From Apus apus (lineage: Eukaryota > Chordata > Aves > Apodiformes > Apodidae), in the NCBI RefSeq assembly GCF_020740795.1, contig NC_067286.1, positions 37,524,503 through 37,588,502 of the forward strand: a DNA stretch of 64,000 nt, read 5' to 3'. Below, piece by piece: positions 39,658-50,069 of the stretch (within the stretch, counting starts at the first letter, position 1; the number at the start of each line of letters is the position of its first letter). The position numbers were made by a program, and so were the translations under genes. The notes beneath the pieces are model-generated. The model saw only the letters and a program-made list of their open reading frames with translations, did no database searches and was not told where the DNA came from.

Positions 39658-40142
39658 ACAAAGTGTACAAGTTTAAGGCTTTTTAATCCTTTACAGGATG
39701 TGATTCTCGGAGACATCAAGGTAAACACTGTCATCCTAATCAGTTCCAACAATTCTATCATAACCCATGTTAGTCTTAATATTTTTCTAAACAGTTCTGA
39801 ACTTAGCAGTTTAGAGAGATTCTAGTCCTACAAAAATAATGCCATCTGTATGTGAAGAAAATGTCCTAAATTTCTATTGCAAAGGGTTACAGCAACAACT
39901 GCTTTTAAAAATCCTCTCCATGGGAAAAAAAAAAAAAAGCAAAAAAAAAAAAAAGCACAGCCACTGATTTCTGTACTGCTTCTTATTTCAAAATATTTTA
40001 TATGTCTTTCAAACTATTGATAGCTGATATGAAAAAAAATTGTACCAAAGTGAAAATCTGTATTCATCATTCAGAATGAATTTTTAAAATAAAAGCAGCA
40101 TTGTTTTTTCTGTCTTTTGGTCTCTGCTGTTTTGGAGAGGAA

Positions 40143-40262
40143 AATATTTCCTCTCTTTTGATTTCATTATCTGAATAAGTTTTTAAGACCCATTTACCAA
40201 GACAGAATACAGTGTTAAAAGAAGGAAATAAAATCAATAAAAACAGAAAGAACTAATCCAGA
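40143..40262 (+). repeat. Diverged direct repeat, copy B
   Basis: Second copy of the unit described at 39535, in the same orientation and 608 bases further on. It starts AATATTTCCTCTCTTTTGAT. A separate 12-bp direct repeat, ATTCACTCCAAC, follows at 40287 and 40319. Confidence 0.65.
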
Positions 40263-43219
40263 AACCTCTGGTGGATCAAAACTACCATTCACTCCAACAA
40301 GTTTTAAAGAAATTAATTATTCACTCCAACTCTGCTGAATACTCTTCTTATAATAAATCGTCTCTCTGAATTGACTGGAACTGGTAGAGCTAGAGGCCAA
40401 TACACTGTTTTCTTTCTCCTCTTGAACTTGTGCTCTTTCAAAAGAAGCCAGGCTTGTCTCTCCTTATACCAATGCGTACACTGAAACAGCTCAGACAAGG
40501 AGCAGCCTCACAGAAGGCAAGCCCACCATGCTGTAAATATGCCACAAGAAGGACTGGTCATAGAGCATAAGCTATGAAAAATCTGCAGCGCATCTTTAGA
40601 GGACCTGGAAAAGGTCCACCCTTGGTAGCAACCATTCCTCTGAAAGGCAATGTTTCACCACCCAAGGTAACAGGTGTTTCACCAACAGAAGCAGTCTGTG
40701 GCTGTACATGGCCATCCAGACTACAACCATCACACTTGGAGGAAACCGTTGGTTTACAGGGCGCTGTGTAGGTGGCCCTCCAGTCACCTGCCCAAGCAGA
40801 TCTGAGTGATCAACCTGGCTAGGATGGGTTTCTAAATCATTCTAGTTTTAAACAGTCCTTTTTGTTGCAAAAGATATACATGTGGTAAAGTCTTGCTTTT
40901 TTACTGGTTCAAGAAGAGTATCAAGCACTCTTTTCAATCTTACCAAGCACCCTTTCACACCCCCACAAAATCAGGCACCAGGCAAGCCAAGGCATCCTCA
41001 GGCAGAATAAAGCTGGCACTCACCAGTGCCTTCAGAGAAGGAAAAATGTAAGCAACTTACTTTCAGCTCTGACCCTTGCCCACTCTTTCCATATCCTAGA
41101 TGTAGTTACTGAAGTGGTTGTGTTTCAGGCAGGACATAGCTTGGAGTTATGGTGAGCTGGTGTTGTGGTAGATAATCCCCATTGTAAGAGAATATATTCA
41201 AATAACTACTGAAGGAGAAAAAGAATGAAGGACTAACAGGGAAAAAAATACTCACAGCTCCAGCTTTTGCTGGGCATGGGTTGTAATTCAACAACAAAAA
41301 AAGGACAGGCCAAGTCTATCAACTGGCGTGAGCTCTAGTTGTGATGCCAAAGGAGTTGAATTGTGGAGCATAATACAAATAAAATTCAAAGTGTAAAAAA
41401 TAGTGATTCAACAACATAAATGTTTTGCTGTGTTTTGTTTTGTTGTTTTTTTTTTTTAAATCAGCAAAATATAAACTTATATATAAATATTTTTAACTCA
41501 CATAAATGTTTATGGTAAGTGCCAAAGTGAAATCTGAACTTAAATTTCCTCACTATAAGTGGTAGAAAATAGTGTCCCTGATTTTAAAAAAGAAACATTT
41601 GATCTCTAGAGACTACAAGCTTCCCTGGATCAACTATTATTCTTCTGCAAGTCCATATTGCACTGAACTTAACAGGAAACCAATTATTTCTGAAACCTCT
41701 GAGTGTTATCAGAATCTTAGTATTAAATAAAGATAGAGTGGTACACAGATGTAATATATCTGTTTACTTAGACGTTATTAAAATTCTGCTAAAATATTCT
41801 AACCAAAAGATTCTATAAGAGATGTTTTTTAAATGATTCTCTGTAGAAATTGGTGAGTCTCTTCAACCAGCAATATAGATGTCTAAATAATACTCAACAA
41901 AAACTTTTTTTTTTTTCTTTCAATGAATAAACTATAGCTAGGTTGGCCTCACATTGGTTTATGATATTCAAAATCCCTGTGAAATATAACAGAGTTTCAA
42001 CTGGTTTTGCATTATCCTGATTCTGGGCAACCCATCAGTGACATATTTGTTCTTGACAAAGTGGCCAGGCACCAACTAGTTTTGGCAACATGTATTTTTT
42101 TGGAATAGCAATAAAGTTCTGTTACAGAGGATCCTTGCACGTCATGCATTTTTACAAATATTTCTCCAATTCTTTATCTTCTTGTATCACAGCAATCAAG
42201 ATAAAAGGTTTCAGTTCAAATTCTAACCCAGGCAGATTGTTTGTCCCATTCTGCTCCAAATACAAGGGGTTGAAGTATATAAGCTGAATTCACTGTACCT
42301 TCACTTTATAAAGTTAAACAGAAAATGTCTTTTGCATTTATGAAGCCTTGCAAATATTGTGTGCAAATGCAGGTGCTCATGAAGGAAAGACAGAGAATTC
42401 ATGTTTTTAAGAATGGTTACAATGTGTGTGTGTGGTGCCCTGGATTACCCTCAAAATGTGCAAATGACCATTACTGAAGGAAGTGGAAGGAACAGCATGT
42501 TCACCAACTGCAGAGCCAGAAATAACAGAAGCCACACATTCAACAACAGCCATATGACTACAAGCAAGCTCTGACCGGGCACTTCCCATTCAGGATTAAC
42601 ATAATGTTTATAAGAAGTAGAAAAATTCACCTCACTTACCCAAAGCTACATATTTATCTAAGAAGCACGTGCCCGTGAAATAGGCAGCAGTACCTCTGTC
42701 CTCTTGACTGAAGAGATGGGTGAGCCCTCAGACTAGAGGTGCTAGCTGCAGAAACAGGATTTGAGATGGTCAGAAGTCATCATCTGTTTCCAGGAATCAT
42801 GCCTTGGGTTTCATCCTGAAGATCAGCATCCCCAGTTCTCAGGGTAAAAAAAAAAAAAAGTTCTGACTGGCAGTTTGCTCCTGCACACAACATCATCACT
42901 GCCCAAAGAGAAACAGAAGGGTGAATGGGCAGCAGATGGAAGTGAGGCCCCATCCTTGTCTTTATTAATGATTTAAGAGTTCTCAATGTTTTCCCCCAGA
43001 AAAATGCTTCCAAAATGCTTGGCTAACTATGGTCTTCATGATATCCCAAGCTAAGCATTCCAGAATGAATCCATAGTCATTAACTACTACTAACGTAATT
43101 GTTACAGTTGTTACAGTTGTTTTTTTTCTTAAATTTATATGTGAAGTACACTTAATCTGCTTGCTATTATCTTTATTATTTTGTCCCCAGGCTTAATTTT
43201 TATTCTCGTGTCAGTGAAA
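40263..43219. other. Intergenic region, no gene recognised
   Basis: AT-rich, with T runs near 41447-41457 and 41905-41915 and an A run near 42846-42858. Open frames are short and unlike known proteins. No repeat family or RNA gene recognised. Confidence 0.65.
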
Positions 43220-43270
43220 CATAAAATCATAGAATGGGTTGAGTTGAAAGAGACTTGAAAGATCATCTAC
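43220..43270 (-). mobile_element. CR1 LINE 3'-tail remnant
   Basis: The + strand shows cataaaatcatagaatgggt, then TGAGTTGAAAGAGACTTGAA and AGATCATCTA. This is a diverged reverse complement of the last 50 bases of CR1. Nothing further into the element can be recognised. Confidence 0.75.
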
Positions 43271-44114
43271 CATGCATGTAGCTACCTGTCTTCTTCAGTG
43301 CTTGAGCTACTAGACTTGTTAACTGGAGGGGGCTCAGCACTGCTTCTGTCCATGGTTAAAAGCCCTCTGCAGAAAAGCTTTCCTGGAGAGGTCCCCAGGC
43401 TGTGCAATGCCAGGTGAGGTGCCTGCTGCCAGGGTTTGGAGGCTGCCTGCAAGTGTGAACGTTCTCTGTCTCCAAAAGAAGGAGGTAACATAGTTCCCAG
43501 GCTGGAGTAACCTTGCAGTGAGCCCTGGCTGGGAGCTGAGTGGGTGATAGGGGCCGAAGGGCTGCCAAGGAGCATTTTGACAGTGGGACAGGAGCAGTGC
43601 CAGAGCTCCAGTGCTCCATCCTGCACTCTGGTGCTGCTTAACACTGTGTGTATGTGTGCATGATGGTACGTATACATATACAAGCCTTTCAGCTGCTCCA
43701 CATTGTGGTGAGGCCATAGCCACCCAGCTCAAAGAATATCAAAAAGTTCAATGTTACACAGTCTTTGCTATTCATTTGCTTCCTTCTTCTGGCTTAAATG
43801 CTTTTATTTATTCCAGGTGTTTTTCCCAAGTGTATATATTTCTGTTTGATTTACTAACAAGTCAATAGCTTGGAACAAAACAAAACAAAAATCAAAGTTT
43901 CATGAAGGCTGATGGTGTGAATTAACAAACTGAGCCCAAAGGAGTCAGAAAAAGGGCTGTACACACAGGGACTGAAAGGTTCGCTGTGCCTCTCTAAGGT
44001 CCCTTCAAATCACCTGTCTCCACAAAGGCACCAGACAGCCTTGGGACAGGTGCCAGTACAAACACACATGGGCTCTGCCAGCCTGGCACCAGTTTGTCCA
44101 TCTCGTACCGGCAT
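43271..44114. other. GC-richer intergenic stretch, no gene recognised
   Basis: Bases 43290-43720 are GC-richer than the surroundings and carry three overlapping - strand open frames of 87-139 codons. None resembles a known protein, and similar-length frames overlap out of phase, which argues for composition, not coding. Confidence 0.5.
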
Positions 44115-44200
44115 TCATGACTACACCTCAATGACTTTCCCAAGACAGCACAGTTTCAAAATAAGAAATTCAAGTCCCACTCAGTATCTCTTAAACATAA
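44115..44200 (-). mobile_element. Possible second MIR-like SINE relic
   Basis: The + strand has TGACTTTCCCAAGACAGCAC followed by AGTTTC and AAATTCAAGTCCCACTC. This resembles the reverse-complement MIR block tgacttgcccaaggtcacac plus ggattcaaacccag. Only two blocks align, so the call is weak. Confidence 0.3.
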
Positions 44201-44711
44201 AAATGAAGGTGATGTGTGTTTGGATGAATTAAGTAGCCTTTGGGAAGAAATTGCATAGGAAAGCATTGTAGGTTTCAAAATAAGGCAGGACAGAAACACA
44301 AAATCCCAGAAGATTAAGGAAATCACAGCAAAGTGAAATGTGAAGAGGAGGGAAAAAAGGACTGCAGTGAGGATGGGTGAGCGTGTTTTCCTAGTCAGTG
44401 AACTGCAAGGCAAGGGGCACTCACCAAGGGGGGTGTAGGGCTGAAAGTTTAATTAGTACCTTCTTCTGTGCTTTTTGATCTCTGCACAAAGCCTTTCTTC
44501 ACACAAAGGACAGAGGGGCTGTATGGGAAGGACAGCCAGTGTCCCTCGGTTCAGGCATTTCCCGTGTTTTCTGGAATAAGTGTGATGCCTCTCCCTGTCC
44601 CTCATGCCTCTCCCTCAGCCTCCGAAGGAAGACTTTCCCTGGACATTTTTCCTGCGACGAAACGCATTAACTCGTGTGAAAGCAGTTTCTCTGGCGCGTA
44701 TTTTGCTCTCT

Positions 44712-44745
44712 CCACCAGAGAAGATGCCACCAGAGAAGATGCCAC
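44712..44745 (+). repeat. 15-bp tandem repeat, about 2.3 copies
   Basis: The unit CCACCAGAGAAGATG occurs twice back to back, followed by a partial third copy. It lies at the edge of the CpG-rich patch upstream of COCH. Confidence 0.85.
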
Positions 44746-44779
44746 ACAAAGCCAGGACAACCCAGCACCCTCTCGCCCC

Positions 44780-44995
44780 CCTGTCTGGGCTTGTGTCCCG
44801 GTGCCTGGCGGGCTCCCCCAGGCCGGCTGCCGGGGCAGCGGCAGGATGCCCGCCACGGGGAGCCCCGGCCTCCTCCCTGCCCTCCCCGAGACGCCGTGAG
44901 GGCCAGGAAGGGAGCGGGGCAGCCACGGTTTTACCACCATAGATGTGGAGATAACGGGAAACGCTGCCAGCCGCGCCTCAGGCGTCTCTTCTAAC
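44780..44995. promoter_or_regulatory. Small CpG-rich patch upstream of COCH (possible distal element)
   Basis: About 215 bases with many CpG dinucleotides and high GC, surrounded by AT-rich sequence and 2.2-2.4 kb upstream of the COCH start codon. Unmethylated CpG patches outside promoters are often enhancers or lncRNA starts. Open frames cross it on both strands (for example 44468-44899 + and 44602-44997 -), which is expected from its GC content and is not evidence of a gene. Confidence 0.4.
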
Positions 44996-46160
44996 ACTCC
45001 GTTTGGCTTCCCAGGTTTCTTTCTTTAAAAAAAAAAAAAAAATTAAGCAGGCCCCCTCTGTCTTAACTACCGCAGCTTTAAGAAAACAGTGAACCGAGGG
45101 GCTGCAACAGAAAGTGTGAAGCATTTCTGAACCCTCTGTATCTGTGGGAGGCACTTCAGGTAGAGGTGAGCTCAGGGGAAGAGCTTCAGCTTTCAGCCGC
45201 CCTGCCGGCTCCCTCAGTGATCACCGAAGGCAAAGGATGACCGACTCCCTCGGGTAAAGCCCTGGTTGAGGAGGGAGCCTGCTGGCGCCCAGTAATTCCT
45301 AGACAAGCTCTCGGGGTCCGGAGAAGCAGAGAAACGCCAACAGAAGTCCCTGACATCTGCCCCAACTGCCTTGAATAAGTTTGCATTTGAGCTGCTCCCG
45401 TAGGAGAAGACCATGTCATAAGGGAAGCATCGCCACCTTTATCCTGTGTGGGAAGCATAAAAATATGTTTCTGGGACGATCAAAGCTGGAGGAGAGAGAT
45501 AGTGTTCTCACGGCTTCTCCATTTTGCTTGAATTAAACATTGAAAACAAACAAACAAAACCACAAAAAACCCACAAACAAACAAATTACGAATAACTTAA
45601 CCGGTCCTGCTTCCTATTTTGCTCTATGGGAGGCATCCCTCTTAACGGATCGCAGAGCTGTCATACACTTATATGAAATATACTGAGACACAGTTCACAA
45701 TGCGCATTTTTATGCGACCAGTGATATACATATTTAAAGAATAAATAAATAAATAAATAAATTTAAAAGCCCGAAAGCGAGTTGCATTGGTCAACTGCCT
45801 CCAGAAACGCGGCTGCTGCCTGGTGCCGTACCCGCTCCCTTCCGGCTCTGGCTGCAACTCCTGCACCTCAGTTTCTGCCCCAGCAAATCCATCAATATGC
45901 TAATTCCGATGAATTGTGAAAGGTTACTTCGAATTGAAAATTTATTTCTGAGAACAGCCTTCCCAGCAGAATTTGAACAGTGCAGTTGAATGCCGGCAGT
46001 CAGTAACATGATTTTAAGGCATTCATTAAAATAAATGCACTCCTGCCACTCCTGGCCACCCTTTCCCAAGTAATCTCAACATTTCACACTCGTGCCAGCT
46101 AATACTTAACGCCGCATATGCGTGTACGTATTGAACTACGAGGACGAAGCAGGCTCTGAA
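44996..46160. other. Intergenic region upstream of COCH, simple repeats only
   Basis: Contains an A run at 45028-45043, an AAAC-rich stretch at about 45540-45585 and an (AAAT)n microsatellite at about 45740-45763. No gene, transposon or RNA gene recognised. Confidence 0.65.
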
Positions 46161-46164
46161 ATGG

Positions 46165-46285
46165 AGTTTTTGTTTGATTGGCTTGGTTTGGGGAGGGGGG
46201 GGCTGGTTTGTTTGGGTTTTGTTTTGTTGTTTTTTGTTTTGTTCTTTTCGGGCGGGGTTGGGGTTCGGCTTTGGTTTTGCATTTG
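46165..46285 (+). repeat. T/G-rich low-complexity tract with a long G run
   Basis: The + strand is almost only T and G for about 120 bases. It includes a G-dominated stretch at 46190-46202 and GGGCGGGG (Sp1-type GC box) at 46250-46257. It borders the CpG island of COCH. G runs of this spacing could form a G-quadruplex on the + strand; that is inference. Confidence 0.75.
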
Positions 46286-47054
46286 TCTTATAATTTAAGA
46301 AGACTTTTGCTTAAGTTACAGGTACCTGTAACACGTTAACATTTTTAGAAGAAATACAAACGATAAAAATGCCGGTTAGGTATTTTCATCTCTTCAAAAG
46401 ATTAAACTAGCTGAAATTCCCCAGTTCCCGGGGGGCGGCCCTGCCCCCGGCAGCGGGGGGCATCCCGGCAGGGATGAGCGCGGGACGGGCCGGGACAGTC
46501 ACTGGAAGCTTGGCCCCCTCGTTCATTTCTGAGGAAGGGCCAGATGGTGTGGCGAAGTAACGGGTAGCTCATTCACGTTTCTTAAGGTACCTGGAACAGG
46601 GATATTAGAAATAAGGTATTCGACAATAACAATAATAAATATATCTGAAACAGGGTATTAAAAAGCTGTAGGTGAAAGGCAACACAGGAGTGTGCGGGCA
46701 GATTTGGAAAGGCAAACGGCGAAGGCGTTTTCGCCGGGCACAGGAAGGTCCCCACGCCTCGGCTGCCCATCCAGAGCGGAGGAGCCCCCGCGGGCCAGGG
46801 CGGCGGGAGCGCCGGGAAGGGGGCAAAGCTGCTTGACCCGCGCGTTCCCGGCGGCTTTGGGGCGCCGTTCCCGGAGGACCCGGGCTGCGCCCATGTGGCG
46901 GGAGCAGGCTGGGGGCGGCGGGGGACGGGAAGCTGCACCTGCCGGGCTTTGCCCAGAGATGAGGACGCCCCACCCGTGTCCGCTCCCTCCTTCCTTCCCT
47001 CCCTCCCGCCCCGGCCACCCTCTCCCGCCCAGTGCTCATGCGCCCCGGGAGAGG

Positions 47055-47060
47055 TTTAAA
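47055..47060 (+). promoter_or_regulatory. TTTAAA TATA-like box of COCH (candidate)
   Basis: This AT-rich hexamer stands alone within GC-rich sequence 158 bases before the COCH ATG. Normal spacing would place transcription start near 47085-47095, giving a 5' UTR of about 125-130 bases. 5'-end mapping would decide it. Confidence 0.45.
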
Positions 47061-47087
47061 GCGGGCGCGGCGGCTGCCGCCGGCTGT

Positions 47088-47217
47088 GCAGCTCTGTGGA
47101 GGTGCGGGGGCAGCGCGGTGTGCCCGCAGCCCGCGGCGAGGTGGCCCGGCGGGTACTCTCTGTCGCTCTCCTCGTCTCCGCTCCGGCCCGCAGCGGGGTG
47201 CGGGCGCAGCCGCCGCC
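47088..47217 (+). other. COCH: COCH 5' UTR (start estimated)
   Basis: GC-rich leader between the inferred start and the ATG at 47218. The start codon context GCCGCCATGT fits the Kozak consensus at the upstream positions. The left end is inferred only from the TTTAAA position. Confidence 0.45.
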
Positions 47218-47242
47218 ATGTGGATCGCCCCCTTTCTCCTCG
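47218..47242 (+). CDS. COCH: COCH coding exon 1 (signal peptide start)
   Basis: ATG at 47218 starts MWIAPFLL plus the first base of a Gly codon; the donor gtgggt begins at 47243. This ATG is chosen because it has a good Kozak context, opens a hydrophobic signal sequence and splices in phase to exon 2. Only 25 coding bases are present. Confidence 0.9.
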
Positions 47243-50024
47243 GTGGGTACCGAGGGGAGCGGGTCGGCGCCGGCGGGGCGGAGGCGAAGCAGCGTCCTGA
47301 CCCCTCTCCCTCTCTGTTCGCAGGTGTCTTCCTGCTCTCCAGCCCCGTGCATGGGAGCGACGGCTCGGGTGAGTTGGCCGTCCCGTTTCCTCTACCTCCC
47401 CCTCGGGGGTTTCCCCCGTTGAGCCGTCCTGCCGCGCTCTTCCCGTCGGGAAGTGACGACCCCCGGGGCCGCCCGGCCGCTGGCACCCCCTGGACGCTCC
47501 CCTGGCTGCGGCCGCCGCTGGCCGGGACGCGCCCGGGGCCGCTCGCAGGGAGCGGGGCCGGCTGCGGGGCCGCTGCCCCCAGGGAGGGCTGGCCCGGAGC
47601 GGCTGGGCCCCGCAGTGTGGGGCTCCTCGGGAGGTGGCCCGCGGGAGGCTGTAGAGGGGCACGGAGGACGTCTGGTGTCTGGGAACGCTTCCAAACGTGT
47701 CTGAAGCTCCGTCTTCGCACAGGTTAAAGAGCAGTAGTGGTGACAAGTGTCCCCATCAAGGGGAGTGCTGATGATAGCAGGAGTGAGTGTGGTTGTGTTT
47801 GTGTGTGTTACAAAGGCACTTGTGCAGTGCTTGGCAATTTGAGGATCCACGGCCTGTTTCTGACTATGGAATCGATTGAAAACTTTTAAAGCCCGCCCTG
47901 CCATTATTTTCACCTTGAAAGCTAAAGAATGTACTTAGCACGGCTGGCAGGGCAGGGGGCTGCCCCTATCTCCATGCCCTCTGGGACTGCATCCATGCTG
48001 CTGCAGAGCCAGAATCAATCTGCGGGAACCGGGAGCCATAGGAAGCAGTTAAAGAAACCGCCAGAAGGACACAAATAGTTTGTCTGCCCCTTCCAGTGGA
48101 GCCTTTCAGCCAGGGAGGGCAGAAACCACCAGAAGGATGCGCTTCCAGACACAGGCCTGGCCTGCAGTAGGTGAGTGACCTCAAGCTTTTCACAGTCATT
48201 AGGAAGCAGAGTTTGCTACTCGTTTTGTGTTCAGCCAAACATTTGGAAAATTATTTTGTGCTAAATTGAAAATGGCTGTATGTCACACAAGTGCTATGGC
48301 TTAAAAAAAAAACAACCAACCAAAACAAAACAAAAATGGAAAAATTAAAATAAAAATAAAATAAATTCACTGCAATAGAAAACCTACTCCAAAACCAATG
48401 CCTTTCCTTTTTATTTTACAGGTGCCTTACAGATGAAGTGCCACAGTCTGTCAGGAAACAAGTTAAAAGCTCTCTGTAATGCTTCATGCTAGGACCGGAG
48501 AAGAAGCTTCTGTAATCTGGAACGAACTAAAATAACGTTAAGGGAATATTGGCAAGGTGGAATTTTGGTACCAGGAGGTGTTTGTAATATAAATATGAAC
48601 TATTACTGTAAGATATTGTTTATTGCCATTATTCTGAGCCTAAGTTCAGCAGCATTTGGTTATTGGACAAGAAGCTTGCAGGAGCTTTTATAAATAATTG
48701 CTTAAATTCTGTGGTTCAGAGTGACAAAAGAGCATTGGTTTCTTCAAAAATCTACTGTGTTTAAGCTCTTAACTAATCAGGGAGACCTTAGAGGAACATA
48801 GACCTTTCCTCTTAGTTCCTCTGAAATACATACAAATAGTGCTGAGTTCAACAGTTGCTGTTACCATACATGAGATTGTACAGGTGAGTAAACACTGGCA
48901 TGTGATGGTAAGTGACCTTCAGTTGATCATAAAAGGGCAAACCTCAGATTGAAATGAATTACATAGCCCTGGTCAGATTTTTCTAAATCCCTTTACTCTT
49001 GTCCAGATCAGGGTATGTACTTAAGATTACATGAATTAGTATGAACATCTTTTTAATCTTATATGTCTAATAGTATGTCTTTTTTTCTAGTATGGATAAG
49101 GTTAGTGGGTGTATTCCTTACATAAGATAGAAACTTCAAGATAAGAAAGGACTTCAAATCTTCCTGTTTTACAAAGGAACAATACTAAATAATACAGGGA
49201 ATAAGAAGGATAGTGGGGATATACTTCCCTATTTTGTGACCCATAAAGCTATCTTACTCTTAGGAATCCCAATTTTATTTTAAAATTATTATTATTTTTA
49301 ATAATGTACATAGGGATTTTTTTATCCTTTAAATTAACACACTCAACTTTGCCAAAACAATGCATGTAAACGTCAAGATTAGAAAAACTCATATTTTTGC
49401 TATGGACTTTATTTTTCTTTTAAATTAGTGGCTCCTGTCAAAAAATGACATGAAAGCTTTTCTAAGTGAGCTTAAGAAACAGGTACATGCAAAGAGGCAC
49501 AACAGATAGAAAGACAGAAACTGATGGAATGATTGAAAACATGGTTATTGAGTAGATGTTTTAGAAGAGAAGTGAGCCTTGCTTTTTTTTTTTCCCTTCT
49601 TGTTTTAGGTCTACAGTGATAGAAGACATTAATACTGACCTTTAAATGTGGCTTAAATCAGGAAGAATACAGCTTTTTTCTTTGTACTTCATTTTTATCA
49701 TGTACCCTGATGTGTGTTTCTGTGAGGCTTAAAAAGTGTGTCAAGACACACATTAAAATTATTGTCATTTTAATACAGTTCTGAAGATGTAATTTTATAC
49801 CACATGATGCAGGTCTGTAGTCTTCATCAGAATCCATAATGGGTAGCAGGTTAGGAATTAATTCTTTCTAGTAAATTACAAGCTTATTTATTCCTTTTCC
49901 AAAATACATGGATTTAGAGTATTGGATCATGCAAGTACCTGGAAGAATGCCTCAACTGGTGCTGCTCTTGCATTCTCTAATTTCAGTGATTAAAACATAA
50001 GGGTTTTATCTTAGTTATTTTCAA

Positions 50025-50069
<45 letters not shown>

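Larger units (their letters stand above)
46430..47640. promoter_or_regulatory. COCH: CpG island over COCH promoter and first two exons
   Basis: About 1.2 kb of very GC-rich sequence dense in CpG, in sharp contrast with AT-rich flanks. It covers the presumed promoter, the 5' UTR, coding exons 1 and 2 and the start of intron 2. Long open frames on both strands here (up to 371 codons, - strand, 46605-47720) are by-products of few AT-rich stop codons. A CT-rich tract (46981-47007) and a GC box (47005-47012) lie just upstream of the core promoter. Confidence 0.85.

Noticed and set aside
44468..44997. Overlapping open frames of 103-143 codons on both strands
   Set aside because: They overlap out of phase on both strands across a GC-rich patch, which is the signature of base composition. 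A lncRNA is still possible but not supported.
46605..47720. 371-codon open frame on the - strand through the COCH CpG island, with overlapping long frames on both strands
   Set aside because: High GC removes stop codons by chance. The translations are Pro/Arg/Gly/Ala-rich with no domain, and the true COCH exons lie here on the + strand.
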